Positions 1-6,832 of a stretch of DNA of 8,213 bases are shown here, in pieces. The translations under genes were made by a program, and so were the position numbers. Source of the stretch: Gammaproteobacteria bacterium. GTDB taxonomy: Bacteria; Pseudomonadota; Gammaproteobacteria; Steroidobacterales; Steroidobacteraceae. The DNA lies in NCBI GenBank assembly GCA_009923475.1, contig RFTM01000061.1, positions 1-8,213 on the forward strand. The letters run 5' to 3'. The stretch's first letter is position 1. Each line of letters starts with the position of its first letter. The notes under the pieces are model-generated. The model was not told the DNA's origin and ran no database searches. It saw nothing but the letters and a program-made list of their open reading frames with translations.

Positions 1-1
1 C

Positions 2-736
2 CATCCGTTTTACACCTCCGTCTGCCGCGAGATGCAGCACGCCGGTCGTCCGATCGTCGGCTCTGCGCCGGTCGGTCACGACGGCACGGCCGACTGGCTC
101 GAGGCGATCGGCACGCGTTGCAACGTCGCGCGCGACAAAATCGAACTCGCCAAAAATCGGGTGCTGCCCGCGATCCGCGGTGCGCTCGCCGCCGCGCCGA
201 TCAAAGGTCGCATCACGCTCTCGGGCTACGAGGGCTCCGAGCTGCTGGTCGGGCGCCTGCTCGTCGAGAGCGGCGCCGACCTCCGCTATGTCGGCACGGC
301 CTGCCCGCGCACCGTCTGGTCGGACTCCGACCGGGAGTGGCTGGAAGCGCGCGGCGTGCACGTCCAGTTCCGCGCCTCGCTCGAGCAGGACCTCGCGGCC
401 TTCGCCGAGTTCAAGCCCGACCTCGCCATCGGCACCACCCCCGTGGTGCAGAAGGCCAAGGAAGCCGCGACGCCCGCGCTCTACTTCACCAACCTCATCT
501 CGGCGCGTCCGCTGATGGGCCCGGCGGGCGCCGGGTCGCTCGCGCAGCTCGTCAACACGGCGATGGCCGGCAAGGCGCGCTTCGACGAGATGCGGTCGTT
601 CTTCGCCGGCGTGGGCGAGGGCGATGCCGCCGGCGTGTGGCGCGACAAGCCCGCCCCGCGTCCCGAGTTCCGCGACGCCTACCGCCGCAAGCTCGAGAAG
701 CAGGCGAAGGCGCGCAAGGCGGAGGAGATGGTCTGA
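2..736 (+). CDS. bchY: Chlorophyllide a reductase subunit Y, C-terminal part (5' truncated by window edge)
   Basis: BchY is the NifD-like subunit of chlorophyllide a reductase (COR), which with BchZ and the ATP-driven reductase BchX reduces the C7=C8 bond on the way to bacteriochlorophyll a; it acts in the cytoplasm. The frame is open to the left edge, and residues before the first internal Met ([12 protein letters not shown]) continue the BchY pattern, so this is a partial gene of 244 visible codons and not a gene starting at 32. Recognisable stretches are [39 protein letters not shown] and [20 protein letters not shown], typical of the nitrogenase-like C-terminal domain. The cluster-binding cysteines of the N-terminal half lie outside the window. 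The end is rich in Lys/Arg/Glu. The TGA overlaps the bchZ ATG by one base (TGATG), which suggests coupled translation. The family assignment is from recalled sequence similarity and is firm. Confidence 0.95.
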   Translation, partial: HPFYTSVCREMQHAGRPIVGSAPVGHDGTADWLEAIGTRCNVARDKIELAKNRVLPAIRGALAAAPIKGRITLSGYEGSELLVGRLLVESGADLRYVGTACPRTVWSDSDREWLEARGVHVQFRASLEQDLAAFAEFKPDLAIGTTPVVQKAKEAATPALYFTNLISARPLMGPAGAGSLAQLVNTAMAGKARFDEMRSFFAGVGEGDAAGVWRDKPAPRPEFRDAYRRKLEKQAKARKAEEMV

Positions 737-2190
737 TGCTGGTGCTCGACCACGACCGTGCCGGCGGCTACTGGGGGGCGGTGTACACCTTCGCCGCCAT
801 CAAGGGGCTGCAGGTCATCGTCGACGGTCCGGTCGGCTGCGAGAACCTGCCCGTGACCTCCGTGCTGCATTACACGGACGCGTTGCCGCCCCACGAGCTG
901 CCGGTCGTCGTGACCGGCCTCGCGGAGGAGGAGCTCGGCCAGCACGGCACCGAGGGCGCGATGAAGCGCGCCCACAAGGTGCTCGACCCCGACCTGCCGG
1001 CGGTGGTGGTGACAGGCTCGATCGCCGAGATGATCGGCGGCGGCGTGACCCCCGAAGGCACCGCCATCAAGCGCTTCCTGCCGCGCACCATCGACGAGGA
1101 CCAGTGGCAGTGCGCCAACCGCGCGCTGTGGTGGCTTTGGACCGAGTTCGGTCCCAAGAAGGTGCCGGCGCCGAAGCCGCGCGCCGAGGGCGCGAAGCCG
1201 CGCGTCAACATCATCGGGCCGGCCTACGGCATGTTCAACATGGCCTCCGACCTCGCCGAGATCCGCCGCCTCATCGAGGGCATCGGCGCCGAGGTCAACA
1301 TGGACTTCCCGCTCGGCTCGCACCTCGCGGACATCGCGAAGCTCGCGGACGCCGAAGCCAACGTCTGCCTGTACCGCGAGTACGGGCAGCTGCTCTGCGA
1401 GGGCCTCGAGCGGCCCTGGCTGCAGGCGCCGATCGGCCTGCACTCGACGACCAAGTTCCTGCGCTCGCTCGGCGGGCTCCTGGGCCTCGACCCGGAGCCG
1501 TTCATCGAGCGCGAGAAGCACACCACGCTCAAGCCGATGTGGGACCTGTGGCGCTCCGTCACCCAGGATTTCTTCGGCACCGCGAGTTTCGCCGTCGTGG
1601 CCGGCGAGACCTACGCGCGTGGCATCAGCCACTTCCTAGGATCCGAGCTCGGTCTGCCGTGCACGTTCTCGTTTGCGCGGCGGCCCGGTGTCAAGCCCGA
1701 CAACGGGGCCGTTCGTCAAGCGGTACGCGAGAAAACCCCCCTCGTGCTATTCGGCAGCTACAACGAGCGCATGTACCTGGCCGAGCTCGGACCCCGTGCC
1801 ATGTTCATCCCGGCGTCCTTCCCGGGAGCCATCGTCCGTCGCCACACCGGCACGCCCTTCATGGGCTACTCCGGCGCGACCTACCTCGTGCAGGAGGTGT
1901 GCAACGCGCTGTTCGACGCGCTGTTCCACATCCTGCCGCTCGCCACCGACATGGACAAGGTCGAGGCGACGCCCGCCCGCGCGGCCCGCGAGGCGAGCGC
2001 CTGGGACGAGGAGGCCTTGAAGCTGCTCGACGAGATCGTCGGGCACGAACCGTATCTGGTGCGCATCTCCGCCGCCAAGAGCCTACGCGACCGCGCCGAG
2101 CGCGACGCGAGGCTCGCCGGCGAGGAGCGCGTCACGGCGGCCCGCGTCTCACGCGCGCGGGCGGAGCTCGCCGGAGGGCGTGCGGCATGA
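736..2190 (+). CDS. bchZ: Chlorophyllide a reductase subunit Z
   Basis: BchZ is the NifK-like partner of BchY in chlorophyllide a reductase. The protein is 484 residues, the usual family size. It begins [17 protein letters not shown], the standard BchZ N-terminus, followed by [20 protein letters not shown]; Cys35 in this motif is a likely ligand of the Fe-S cluster shared with BchY (family knowledge). Later landmarks are [19 protein letters not shown], a Rossmann-like stretch ([19 protein letters not shown]), and [19 protein letters not shown]. The last 50 residues are a charged helix rich in Arg, Ala and Glu. The start is fixed by a GGAGGAG Shine-Dalgarno at 721-727, 8 bases upstream, and by the one-base overlap with bchY. 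The gene is followed by the pufB leader; in many purple bacteria transcripts from bch genes read through into puf, and nothing between them here excludes that. Confidence 0.96.
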   Translation: MLVLDHDRAGGYWGAVYTFAAIKGLQVIVDGPVGCENLPVTSVLHYTDALPPHELPVVVTGLAEEELGQHGTEGAMKRAHKVLDPDLPAVVVTGSIAEMIGGGVTPEGTAIKRFLPRTIDEDQWQCANRALWWLWTEFGPKKVPAPKPRAEGAKPRVNIIGPAYGMFNMASDLAEIRRLIEGIGAEVNMDFPLGSHLADIAKLADAEANVCLYREYGQLLCEGLERPWLQAPIGLHSTTKFLRSLGGLLGLDPEPFIEREKHTTLKPMWDLWRSVTQDFFGTASFAVVAGETYARGISHFLGSELGLPCTFSFARRPGVKPDNGAVRQAVREKTPLVLFGSYNERMYLAELGPRAMFIPASFPGAIVRRHTGTPFMGYSGATYLVQEVCNALFDALFHILPLATDMDKVEATPARAAREASAWDEEALKLLDEIVGHEPYLVRISAAKSLRDRAERDARLAGEERVTAARVSRARAELAGGRAA

Positions 2191-2364
2191 GCAGGAGTGT
2201 CATGCCGGCGGCATCGGCCGCGATCGTTGGATGGGGGATGAATTGTCGCGCGACGGCTTCCGCGGTTGCCGTCGCAAGGTCGGGACCCTCGGGTCCGGGC
2301 CGACAATCCCTGCCGCGCGGGAGTGCGCGGGACAAGCAACGTTGTTTAGTTAGGAGGAATAGAA
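2191..2364 (+). promoter_or_regulatory. bchZ-pufB spacer with three tandem stem-loops (putative puf leader)
   Basis: Three inverted repeats follow each other. The first has arms GCGACGGC at 2250-2257 and GCCGTCGC at 2268-2275 (8 bp, 10-base loop). The second, 2279-2304, has outer arms GTCGG/CCGAC and an inner stem GACC/GGTC closed by a CTCG loop. The third has arms CCGCGC at 2313-2318 and GCGCGG at 2325-2330. The composition then changes to an AT-richer stretch carrying the pufB Shine-Dalgarno AGGAGG (2352-2357, 7 bases before ATG). I found no convincing sigma-70 promoter and no TGT-N12-ACA palindrome of the PpsR/CrtJ type among the positions checked. The three hairpins are seen; a role in 5' mRNA protection, processing or attenuation is inferred. 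This is where pufQ sits in Rhodobacter, but no PufQ is encoded. Confidence 0.55.
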
Positions 2365-2508
2365 ATGGCTGAAGCAAAGAGCATTTCGGGAGCCACACCG
2401 GAGGAGGCGCGAGCCATCAACCGGTTCTTCTGGATGAGCACCTGGGCCTGGTTCGCGGTCTCGGCGCTCGCGCACTACCTGATCTGGAACTGGGTCCCCT
2501 GGTTCTGA
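2365..2508 (+). CDS. pufB: Light-harvesting 1 (core antenna) beta polypeptide
   Basis: This 47-residue protein is the beta subunit of the LH1 ring that surrounds the reaction centre and binds bacteriochlorophyll and carotenoid in the intracytoplasmic membrane. It has a polar cytoplasmic N-terminus (about 1-20), one membrane helix (about 21-43) and the hallmark end ALAHYLIWNWVPWF. His37 is the bacteriochlorophyll Mg ligand, and Trp46 at His+9 is the usual beta-chain aromatic. The other His normally conserved at position -18 is replaced by Asn19. The start has the strongest ribosome-binding site in the window (AGGAGG, 7-base spacing) and the first codons are less GC-rich than the flanking genes, as expected for a very highly expressed product. 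The protein is too short for many ORF callers. It is followed after 29 bases by pufA, the normal order. Confidence 0.95.
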   Translation: MAEAKSISGATPEEARAINRFFWMSTWAWFAVSALAHYLIWNWVPWF

Positions 2509-2537
2509 TCACCACGCAAATCTGAGGAGAAACGAAC

Positions 2538-2744
2538 ATGTGGCGTATATGGATGGTTATGGATCCCCGCAAGGTGATCATCATCGGCGGTGCCCTCGTG
2601 GCGACGATCGTCGCGACGAACCACTTCGTCCAGCTGAGCACGAAGTACTCGTGCTGGCTCGACGGCACGGGTAGCGGCACCTGTCTGGCTCCGGCGCCTG
2701 CTGCTGCGCGCAACGTGCAGCACAACGCTCCGCTGCCGAACTGA
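2538..2744 (+). CDS. pufA: Light-harvesting 1 (core antenna) alpha polypeptide
   Basis: This 68-residue alpha subunit pairs with PufB in LH1. It opens with MWRIWMVMDPRK, the standard LH1-alpha cytoplasmic segment, then has one membrane helix (about 12-34). His29 is the bacteriochlorophyll ligand in NHFVQLST, aligned to the common IHFILLST motif, and Trp40 stands at His+11 as expected. The helix is unusually rich in Gly, Ala, Thr and Val before the His where other alphas carry Leu/Phe, and Asn28 precedes the ligand. The periplasmic part has two cysteines (39 and 49) and a Pro/Ala-rich tail to residue 68; long tails of this kind occur in some LH1 alphas (Rubrivivax, as recalled), where they may be trimmed. 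A GAGGAG Shine-Dalgarno at 2524-2529 lies 8 bases upstream. The assignment is secure from motif and position. Confidence 0.94.
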   Translation: MWRIWMVMDPRKVIIIGGALVATIVATNHFVQLSTKYSCWLDGTGSGTCLAPAPAAARNVQHNAPLPN

Positions 2745-2749
2745 GAAAG

Positions 2750-2803
2750 GGCCGCTCCAGGCGGCGGGTCGGGCCTCGGCCCGGTCCGCTGCCTGCGGCG
2801 GCT
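2750..2803 (+). promoter_or_regulatory. Long pufA-pufL intercistronic stem-loop
   Basis: This is a near-perfect RNA hairpin of 54 bases. The core 2759-2794 pairs end to end with three G-U wobbles and a CTCG tetraloop (2775-2778). The stem extends outward from 2758/2795 to 2750/2803 with one C-C mismatch (2757/2796) and two further wobbles. It begins 5 bases after the pufA stop. No T tract follows, so it is not a typical intrinsic terminator. In Rhodobacter capsulatus a stem-loop at exactly this place protects the pufBA segment from 3' decay and makes LH1 mRNA outlast reaction-centre mRNA (established knowledge). The same role here is inferred from position and strength. The remainder of the spacer to the pufL start shows no other element apart from a modest GGGGA ribosome-binding site. 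Confidence 0.8.
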
Positions 2804-2850
2804 GACCAGGCTCGCAGGGCAACAGATCGGTCCATCGACGGGGAACAGTC

Positions 2851-3675
2851 ATGGCAATGCTCAATTTCGAAAGGAAGTACCGCATCCGCGGAGGGACGCT
2901 CGTAGGGGGCGACCTCTTCGACTTCTGGGTCGGTCCCTTCTACGTCGGTTTCTTCGGCCTCACCGCCGCCTTCTTCGCCATCGCCGGCACTCTGCTGCTG
3001 GTGTACGGCGCGGCGATCGGGCCCACCTGGAACCTTTGGCAGATCAGCATCGCGCCTCCCGACCTCAAATACGGCCTCGGCCCTGCGCCGTTGCACGAGG
3101 GCGGGCTGTGGCAGCTGGTGACGATCTGCGCGCTCGGCGCGTTCACGTCATGGGCGCTGCGCGAGGTGGAGATCTGCCGCAAGCTGGGCATGGGCTTCCA
3201 TGTGCCGGTCGCGTTCGGCAGCGCCATCCTCGCCTACGCGACGCTCGAGGTGGTGCGGCCGGTGCTGCTCGGCGGCTGGGGACACGCCTTCCCCTACGGC
3301 ATCTACAGCCACCTCGACTGGGTGTCGAACATCGCCTACCAGTACCTGCACTTCCACTACAACCCGGCGCACATGGTGGCGGTGACGTTCTTCTTCACCA
3401 CCGTGCTCGCGCTCGCGTTGCACGGGTCGCTGGTGCTGTCGGCGCTCAACCCGCCGAAGGGCGAGGTGGTCAAGGGCGCGGAGCACGAGAACACGTTCTT
3501 CCGCGACAACATCGGGTACTCGATCGGCACGCTCGGCATCCACCGCTTCGGCCTGCTGCTCGCGGTGAACGCGGGCGTGTGGAGCGCGATCTGCATCGTG
3601 GTGAGCGGGCCCTTCTGGACAAGCAGTTGGACGGACTGGTGGGCCTGGTGGCTCGAGCTGCCGATCTGGAACTGA
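2851..3675 (+). CDS. pufL: Photosynthetic reaction centre L subunit
   Basis: PufL forms, with PufM, the membrane core of the type-2 reaction centre, carrying special pair, accessory bacteriochlorophylls, bacteriopheophytins, quinones and iron. It has 274 residues and five membrane helices. Numbering runs one above Rhodobacter sphaeroides L. Visible ligands are His154 (accessory BChl), His174 (special pair), and His191 and His231 (non-haem Fe). His169 (H-bond to the special pair), Glu105 (bacteriopheophytin keto group), and Glu213 and Ser224 (QB site) are kept. The residue at L213 is Asn214, not Asp. An extra His167 stands where R. sphaeroides has Asn L166. The C-terminus stops at LPIWN, about seven residues earlier than R. 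sphaeroides L. The start matches the family ([11 protein letters not shown]). The pufM Shine-Dalgarno overlaps its stop codon. Confidence 0.97.
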   Translation: MAMLNFERKYRIRGGTLVGGDLFDFWVGPFYVGFFGLTAAFFAIAGTLLLVYGAAIGPTWNLWQISIAPPDLKYGLGPAPLHEGGLWQLVTICALGAFTSWALREVEICRKLGMGFHVPVAFGSAILAYATLEVVRPVLLGGWGHAFPYGIYSHLDWVSNIAYQYLHFHYNPAHMVAVTFFFTTVLALALHGSLVLSALNPPKGEVVKGAEHENTFFRDNIGYSIGTLGIHRFGLLLAVNAGVWSAICIVVSGPFWTSSWTDWWAWWLELPIWN

Positions 3676-3685
3676 GGAGAATCCC

Positions 3686-4666
3686 ATGGCCGAATACCAA
3701 AACCTCTTCACGCGCGTGCAGGTCGACGCGCCGCACTATCCCGGCGTGCCGCACGATCCGCGCGGCATCTGGCAGCGCGGCGTCAAGGCCAGCGCGAACT
3801 ACTGGCTGGGCAAGATCGGCGACGCTCAGGTGGGCCCGTTCTACCTCGGGACGACCGGCGTGCTGTCCATCCTGTTCTTCATCATCGCCTTCGAGATCGT
3901 CGGGCTGAACATGCTCGCCTCGGTGAACTGGAACCCGCTGCAGTTCGTGCGGCAGCTGTTCTGGCTCGCCCTCGAGCCGCCGGCGCCGCAATACGGGCTG
4001 CGCCTGCCGCCGCTCGCCCACGGCGGATGGTGGCTGATGGCCGGCTTCTTCCTCACCGCGTCCGTCATCCTGTGGTGGTTCCGCACCTACATGCTGGCGC
4101 GGCGCCTGAAGCTCGGCACGCACACCGCCTGGGCCTTCGCCTCGGCGATCTGGCTGTTCCTGGTGCTCGGCTTCATCCGCCCGGTGCTGATGGGCAGCTG
4201 GTCCGAGGCGGTGCCCTTCGGCATCTTCGCGCACCTCGACTGGACGGCGGCGTTCTCGCTGCGCTACGGCAACCTGCTGTACAACCCGTTCCACGCCCTC
4301 TCGATCGTGTTCCTGTACGGGTCGGTGCTGCTGTTCGCGATGCACGCCGGCACGATCATGGCGGTGAGCCGCTTCGGCGGCGAGCGCGAGGTCGAGCAGT
4401 CCATCGACCGCGGCACGGCCGCGGAGCGCGCCGCGCTCTTCTGGCGCTGGACGATGGGCTTCAACGCCACGATGGAATCGGTCCACCGGTGGGCCTGGTG
4501 GTTCGCGGTGCTCTGCACGCTCACGGGCGGCATCGGCATCCTGCTGACCGGCACGGTGGTCGACAACTGGTACCTGTGGGCGGTCAAGCACGGCGTCGCG
4601 CCGGCCTACCCGACCACCTTCGCGCCGTTGCCGGATCCGGCGACGCTTCCGGGAGCCCCGCAATGA
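3686..4666 (+). CDS. pufM: Photosynthetic reaction centre M subunit
   Basis: PufM is the partner of PufL in the reaction-centre core, with five membrane helices in 326 residues. Numbering runs one above R. sphaeroides M. His183 (accessory BChl), His203 (special pair), and His220, Glu235 and His267 (Fe ligands) are all present. So are Tyr211, Trp253 (QA pocket) and Leu215, the last meaning a normal bacteriopheophytin rather than a BChl in that pocket. Asp47 stands at the M44 position, Asn in R. sphaeroides. The residue at M197 is Leu198 in place of Phe. The C-terminal extension of about 18 residues beyond R. sphaeroides M is usual in species with a bound tetrahaem cytochrome, matching the pufC that follows. 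A GAGGAG Shine-Dalgarno (3674-3679) is embedded in the pufL stop; the gene ends with an ATGA overlap with pufC. Confidence 0.97.
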   Translation: MAEYQNLFTRVQVDAPHYPGVPHDPRGIWQRGVKASANYWLGKIGDAQVGPFYLGTTGVLSILFFIIAFEIVGLNMLASVNWNPLQFVRQLFWLALEPPAPQYGLRLPPLAHGGWWLMAGFFLTASVILWWFRTYMLARRLKLGTHTAWAFASAIWLFLVLGFIRPVLMGSWSEAVPFGIFAHLDWTAAFSLRYGNLLYNPFHALSIVFLYGSVLLFAMHAGTIMAVSRFGGEREVEQSIDRGTAAERAALFWRWTMGFNATMESVHRWAWWFAVLCTLTGGIGILLTGTVVDNWYLWAVKHGVAPAYPTTFAPLPDPATLPGAPQ

Positions 4667-5838
4667 GAAACATCATCCGCAACTGCGTGGCGACGCTGGT
4701 CGCCCTGGGACTGCTGCATGGCTGCGGCGAGCGGCCGCCGATCAAGACCGAACAGCTCGGCTATCGCGGCACGGGCATGGAGCAGAACATCAACCCGCGC
4801 ATCATGGCGAAGCTGGTCGCGGCCAACCAGGTCGGACCGGTGCAGCCGGCGGCGGACGGCAGCGGGCCGCTCGCCTCCGAGATCTACCAGAACGTGCAGG
4901 TGCTCAAGGACCTCAGCGTCGGCGAGTTCACGCGCGTTATGCTCTCGATGGTCGACTGGGTCGCGCCGGCCGACCAGAAGAACTGCACCTACTGCCACAA
5001 CAACGAGAACTACGCCGACGGCAGCAAGTACCAGTACCAGGTGGCGCGGCGCATGCTGCAGATGACGCGCGACATCAACAGCAACTGGAAGCCGCACGTC
5101 GCGGCGACCGGCGTCACCTGCCACACCTGCCACCGCGGCCAGCCTGTGCCGCCCTATGTCTGGTACGTCGATCCGGGCTCGGGACGCGAGAACGCGTTCG
5201 TGGGCACGCGCGCCGGCCAGAACTCGGCGGTGACCGGGCTCGGCATCACGACCATCGGCCACTCGAGCCTGCCCTACGACCCGTACACGCCCTTCCTGCT
5301 CGGCAGCGAAGGCATCCGCGTCGAGGGGCCGACGGCGTTGCCGACCGGCAACCGCAAGTCGATCCAGCAGGCGGAGTGGACCTATGCGCTGATGGTGCAC
5401 ATGTCGAAGTCGCTGGGCGTCAACTGCACCTACTGCCACAACACCCGGGCATGGGCGAGCTGGGAGCAGAGCAGGCCGCAGCGCACGACCGCGTGGTACG
5501 GCATCCGCATGGCGCGGGCGCTCAACAACCAGTACCTCGTGCCCTTGACCGACGTCTTCCCGCAGCACCGGCTCGGCCCGACGGGCGATGTCGCCAAGAT
5601 CAACTGCCAGACCTGCCACCAGGGCGCCTTCAAGCCGTACTACGGCGCGAGCATGGCCAAGGACTACCCTGAACTGCAGGGTGCCAAGCCGATGCCCGTC
5701 GCCGCTCCGGCGGACGGCGCGGCCGCCGACGCCGCGGCCGCCGCAGCGCCTGCGGCGGCACCGGCTGCGGCGCCTGCGCAGGCTGCCGCGCCCATGGCCT
5801 CGACGGCCGGGCGCGCGCGGTCGGGCGCGGCCGGCTGA
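4663..5838 (+). CDS. pufC: Reaction-centre tetrahaem cytochrome c subunit
   Basis: PufC sits on the periplasmic face of the PufLM core and passes electrons from soluble donors to the oxidised special pair. It has 391 residues. A short hydrophobic N-terminus ends in a lipobox-like LLHGC, so Cys21 is the probable lipidated anchor; His at -2 is a little atypical. Four c-type haem motifs are seen: CTYCH (108-112), CHTCH (153-157), CTYCH (255-259) and CQTCH (315-319). Met-containing helices before the motifs (for example around 93-96, 131-134 and 244-247) would supply the sixth ligands of three haems. His145 is a candidate for the bis-His haem; these axial assignments are inferred. From about residue 345 the chain becomes an Ala/Pro-rich, probably disordered tail. 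The start ATG overlaps the pufM stop (ATGA), implying translational coupling. Confidence 0.96.
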   Translation: MRNIIRNCVATLVALGLLHGCGERPPIKTEQLGYRGTGMEQNINPRIMAKLVAANQVGPVQPAADGSGPLASEIYQNVQVLKDLSVGEFTRVMLSMVDWVAPADQKNCTYCHNNENYADGSKYQYQVARRMLQMTRDINSNWKPHVAATGVTCHTCHRGQPVPPYVWYVDPGSGRENAFVGTRAGQNSAVTGLGITTIGHSSLPYDPYTPFLLGSEGIRVEGPTALPTGNRKSIQQAEWTYALMVHMSKSLGVNCTYCHNTRAWASWEQSRPQRTTAWYGIRMARALNNQYLVPLTDVFPQHRLGPTGDVAKINCQTCHQGAFKPYYGASMAKDYPELQGAKPMPVAAPADGAAADAAAAAAPAAAPAAAPAQAAAPMASTAGRARSGAAG

Positions 5839-5857
5839 CGGCGCGGGGCGCCCGGCG

Positions 5858-6787
5858 ATGGAAACGGTCCTCGCCCAGCCCCGCGGCTTCTGCGCGGGCG
5901 TGGCGCGGGCGATCGAGATCGCGGAGCGCTCGCTCGCCGTCTATGGCGCGCCGGTCTACGTGTTCCACGAGATCGTCCACAACAAGCATGTGGTGGACGA
6001 CCTCGCGGCACGCGGTGCGGTCTTCGTCGACGACATCGATGCGGTGCCGCCCGGCGCGCTGACCATCTTCAGCGCGCACGGCGTGGCGACCGCGATCGTC
6101 GACCGCGCCCGCGAGCGCGGCCTGCGCGTCATCGACGCGACCTGTCCGCTCGTCACCAAGGTGCACCTGCAGGCGCAGCGCTACTCGCAGCGCGGCCACG
6201 TCATCGTCGTGATCGGCCATGCCGGACACGAGGAGGTCGAGGGCACGCGCGGGTCGGTGACCGGCGAGGTGCACGTGGTCGGCACGCTCGAGGAGATCGC
6301 GGCGCTGCCGATGCTGCCGGGTACGCCGGTGGCCTATGTCACCCAGACCACGCTGTCGCTCGACGACACCCGCGTCCTCATCGAGGCGCTGGAGTCGCGC
6401 TACCCGGACATCGTCGGGCCCGGGCTCGACGACATCTGCTACGCGACGCTCAACCGCCAACGCGCGGTGCGCAGCATGGCGCGATCGGTCGACCTCGTGC
6501 TGGTGGTCGGTTCGCGCAACAGCTCGAACGCCAACCGCCTGCAGGAGGTCGCCGCCGACCACGGCGTGCCGGCACGCCTGCTGGAGACCGCCGACGATCT
6601 TGATGCCGCTTGGCTTGCCGGGGTGACGCGGGTCGGTGTCACCGCCGGCGCATCGACCCCCGAGCACCTGGTGCAGGGCGTGCTCGCCCGCCTGCAGGAG
6701 CTCGGTGCGGGCCAGGTCCGCGAGCTGCCGGGGCTCGCCGAGACGACGCGTTTCCGCCTGCCGGAGATCCTGCGCGCCGCGAGCTGA
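5858..6787 (+). CDS. ispH: 4-hydroxy-3-methylbut-2-enyl diphosphate reductase
   Basis: IspH (LytB) is the [4Fe-4S] enzyme that converts HMBPP to IPP and DMAPP in the last step of the MEP pathway, in the cytoplasm. The protein is 309 residues, normal length. The three cluster cysteines are Cys12 (GFCAGV), Cys96 (ATCPLVTK) and Cys194 (DDICYAT). Active-site residues His41, His74, His124, Glu126 (GHAGHEEVEGT), the TQTTLS stretch near 162-167, Ser222/Asn224 (SSNAN) and Ser266 are all in place, so it should be active. The chosen ATG gives the family's usual start (METVLAQPRGFCAG). It follows pufC by 19 bases on the same strand with only a weak ribosome-binding site, so it is probably read as the last gene of the puf transcript, tying isoprenoid supply to photosystem synthesis. 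That regulatory link is inferred. Confidence 0.96.
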   Translation: METVLAQPRGFCAGVARAIEIAERSLAVYGAPVYVFHEIVHNKHVVDDLAARGAVFVDDIDAVPPGALTIFSAHGVATAIVDRARERGLRVIDATCPLVTKVHLQAQRYSQRGHVIVVIGHAGHEEVEGTRGSVTGEVHVVGTLEEIAALPMLPGTPVAYVTQTTLSLDDTRVLIEALESRYPDIVGPGLDDICYATLNRQRAVRSMARSVDLVLVVGSRNSSNANRLQEVAADHGVPARLLETADDLDAAWLAGVTRVGVTAGASTPEHLVQGVLARLQELGAGQVRELPGLAETTRFRLPEILRAAS

Positions 6788-6798
6788 GGCGGCGCGCT

Positions 6799-6823
6799 TG
6801 CGGCGCGCGTCCCGCGCGCCGCG
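6799..6823. terminator. GC-rich inverted repeat between convergent ispH and dxs
   Basis: A perfect 10-bp inverted repeat, GCGGCGCGCG (6800-6809) and CGCGCGCCGC (6813-6822), with a 3-base TCC spacer, extends by one wobble pair. It lies in the 45-base gap between the stop codons of the two convergent genes, where a shared bidirectional terminator is expected. Neither side has a T tract, so it would be a weak or Rho-assisted terminator; it could also simply protect 3' ends. The inverted repeat is seen; the function is inferred from place. Confidence 0.45.
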
Positions 6824-6832
6824 CCGCGGGGG

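Noticed and set aside
118..735. Upstream extension of the bchZ frame to an ATG at 118
   Set aside because: The stretch is Arg/Ala-rich out-of-frame translation of bchY. The true BchZ N-terminus, its Shine-Dalgarno and the coupled overlap fix the start at 736.
624..2186. Long open frame across bchZ in another reading frame
   Set aside because: It is a GC-skew artefact with Arg/His/Pro-rich sequence and no recognisable motif, lying entirely over bchZ.
2191..2364. pufQ, or a PpsR/CrtJ operator, upstream of pufB
   Set aside because: No PufQ-like membrane protein is encoded, and the TGT and ACA triplets checked do not form TGT-N12-ACA pairs.
2750..2803. Intrinsic terminator ending transcription after pufA
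   Set aside because: The stem is strong but no T tract follows, and pufLMC directly downstream needs read-through; an RNA stability element fits better.
4027..4662. Upstream extension of the pufC frame
   Set aside because: It lies within pufM. The lipoprotein signal and the ATGA overlap place the start at 4663.
3470..4663. Long minus-strand open frame opposite pufL/pufM
   Set aside because: Low-complexity Arg/Glu/His composition, no motif, and the opposite strand is unambiguous reaction-centre sequence.
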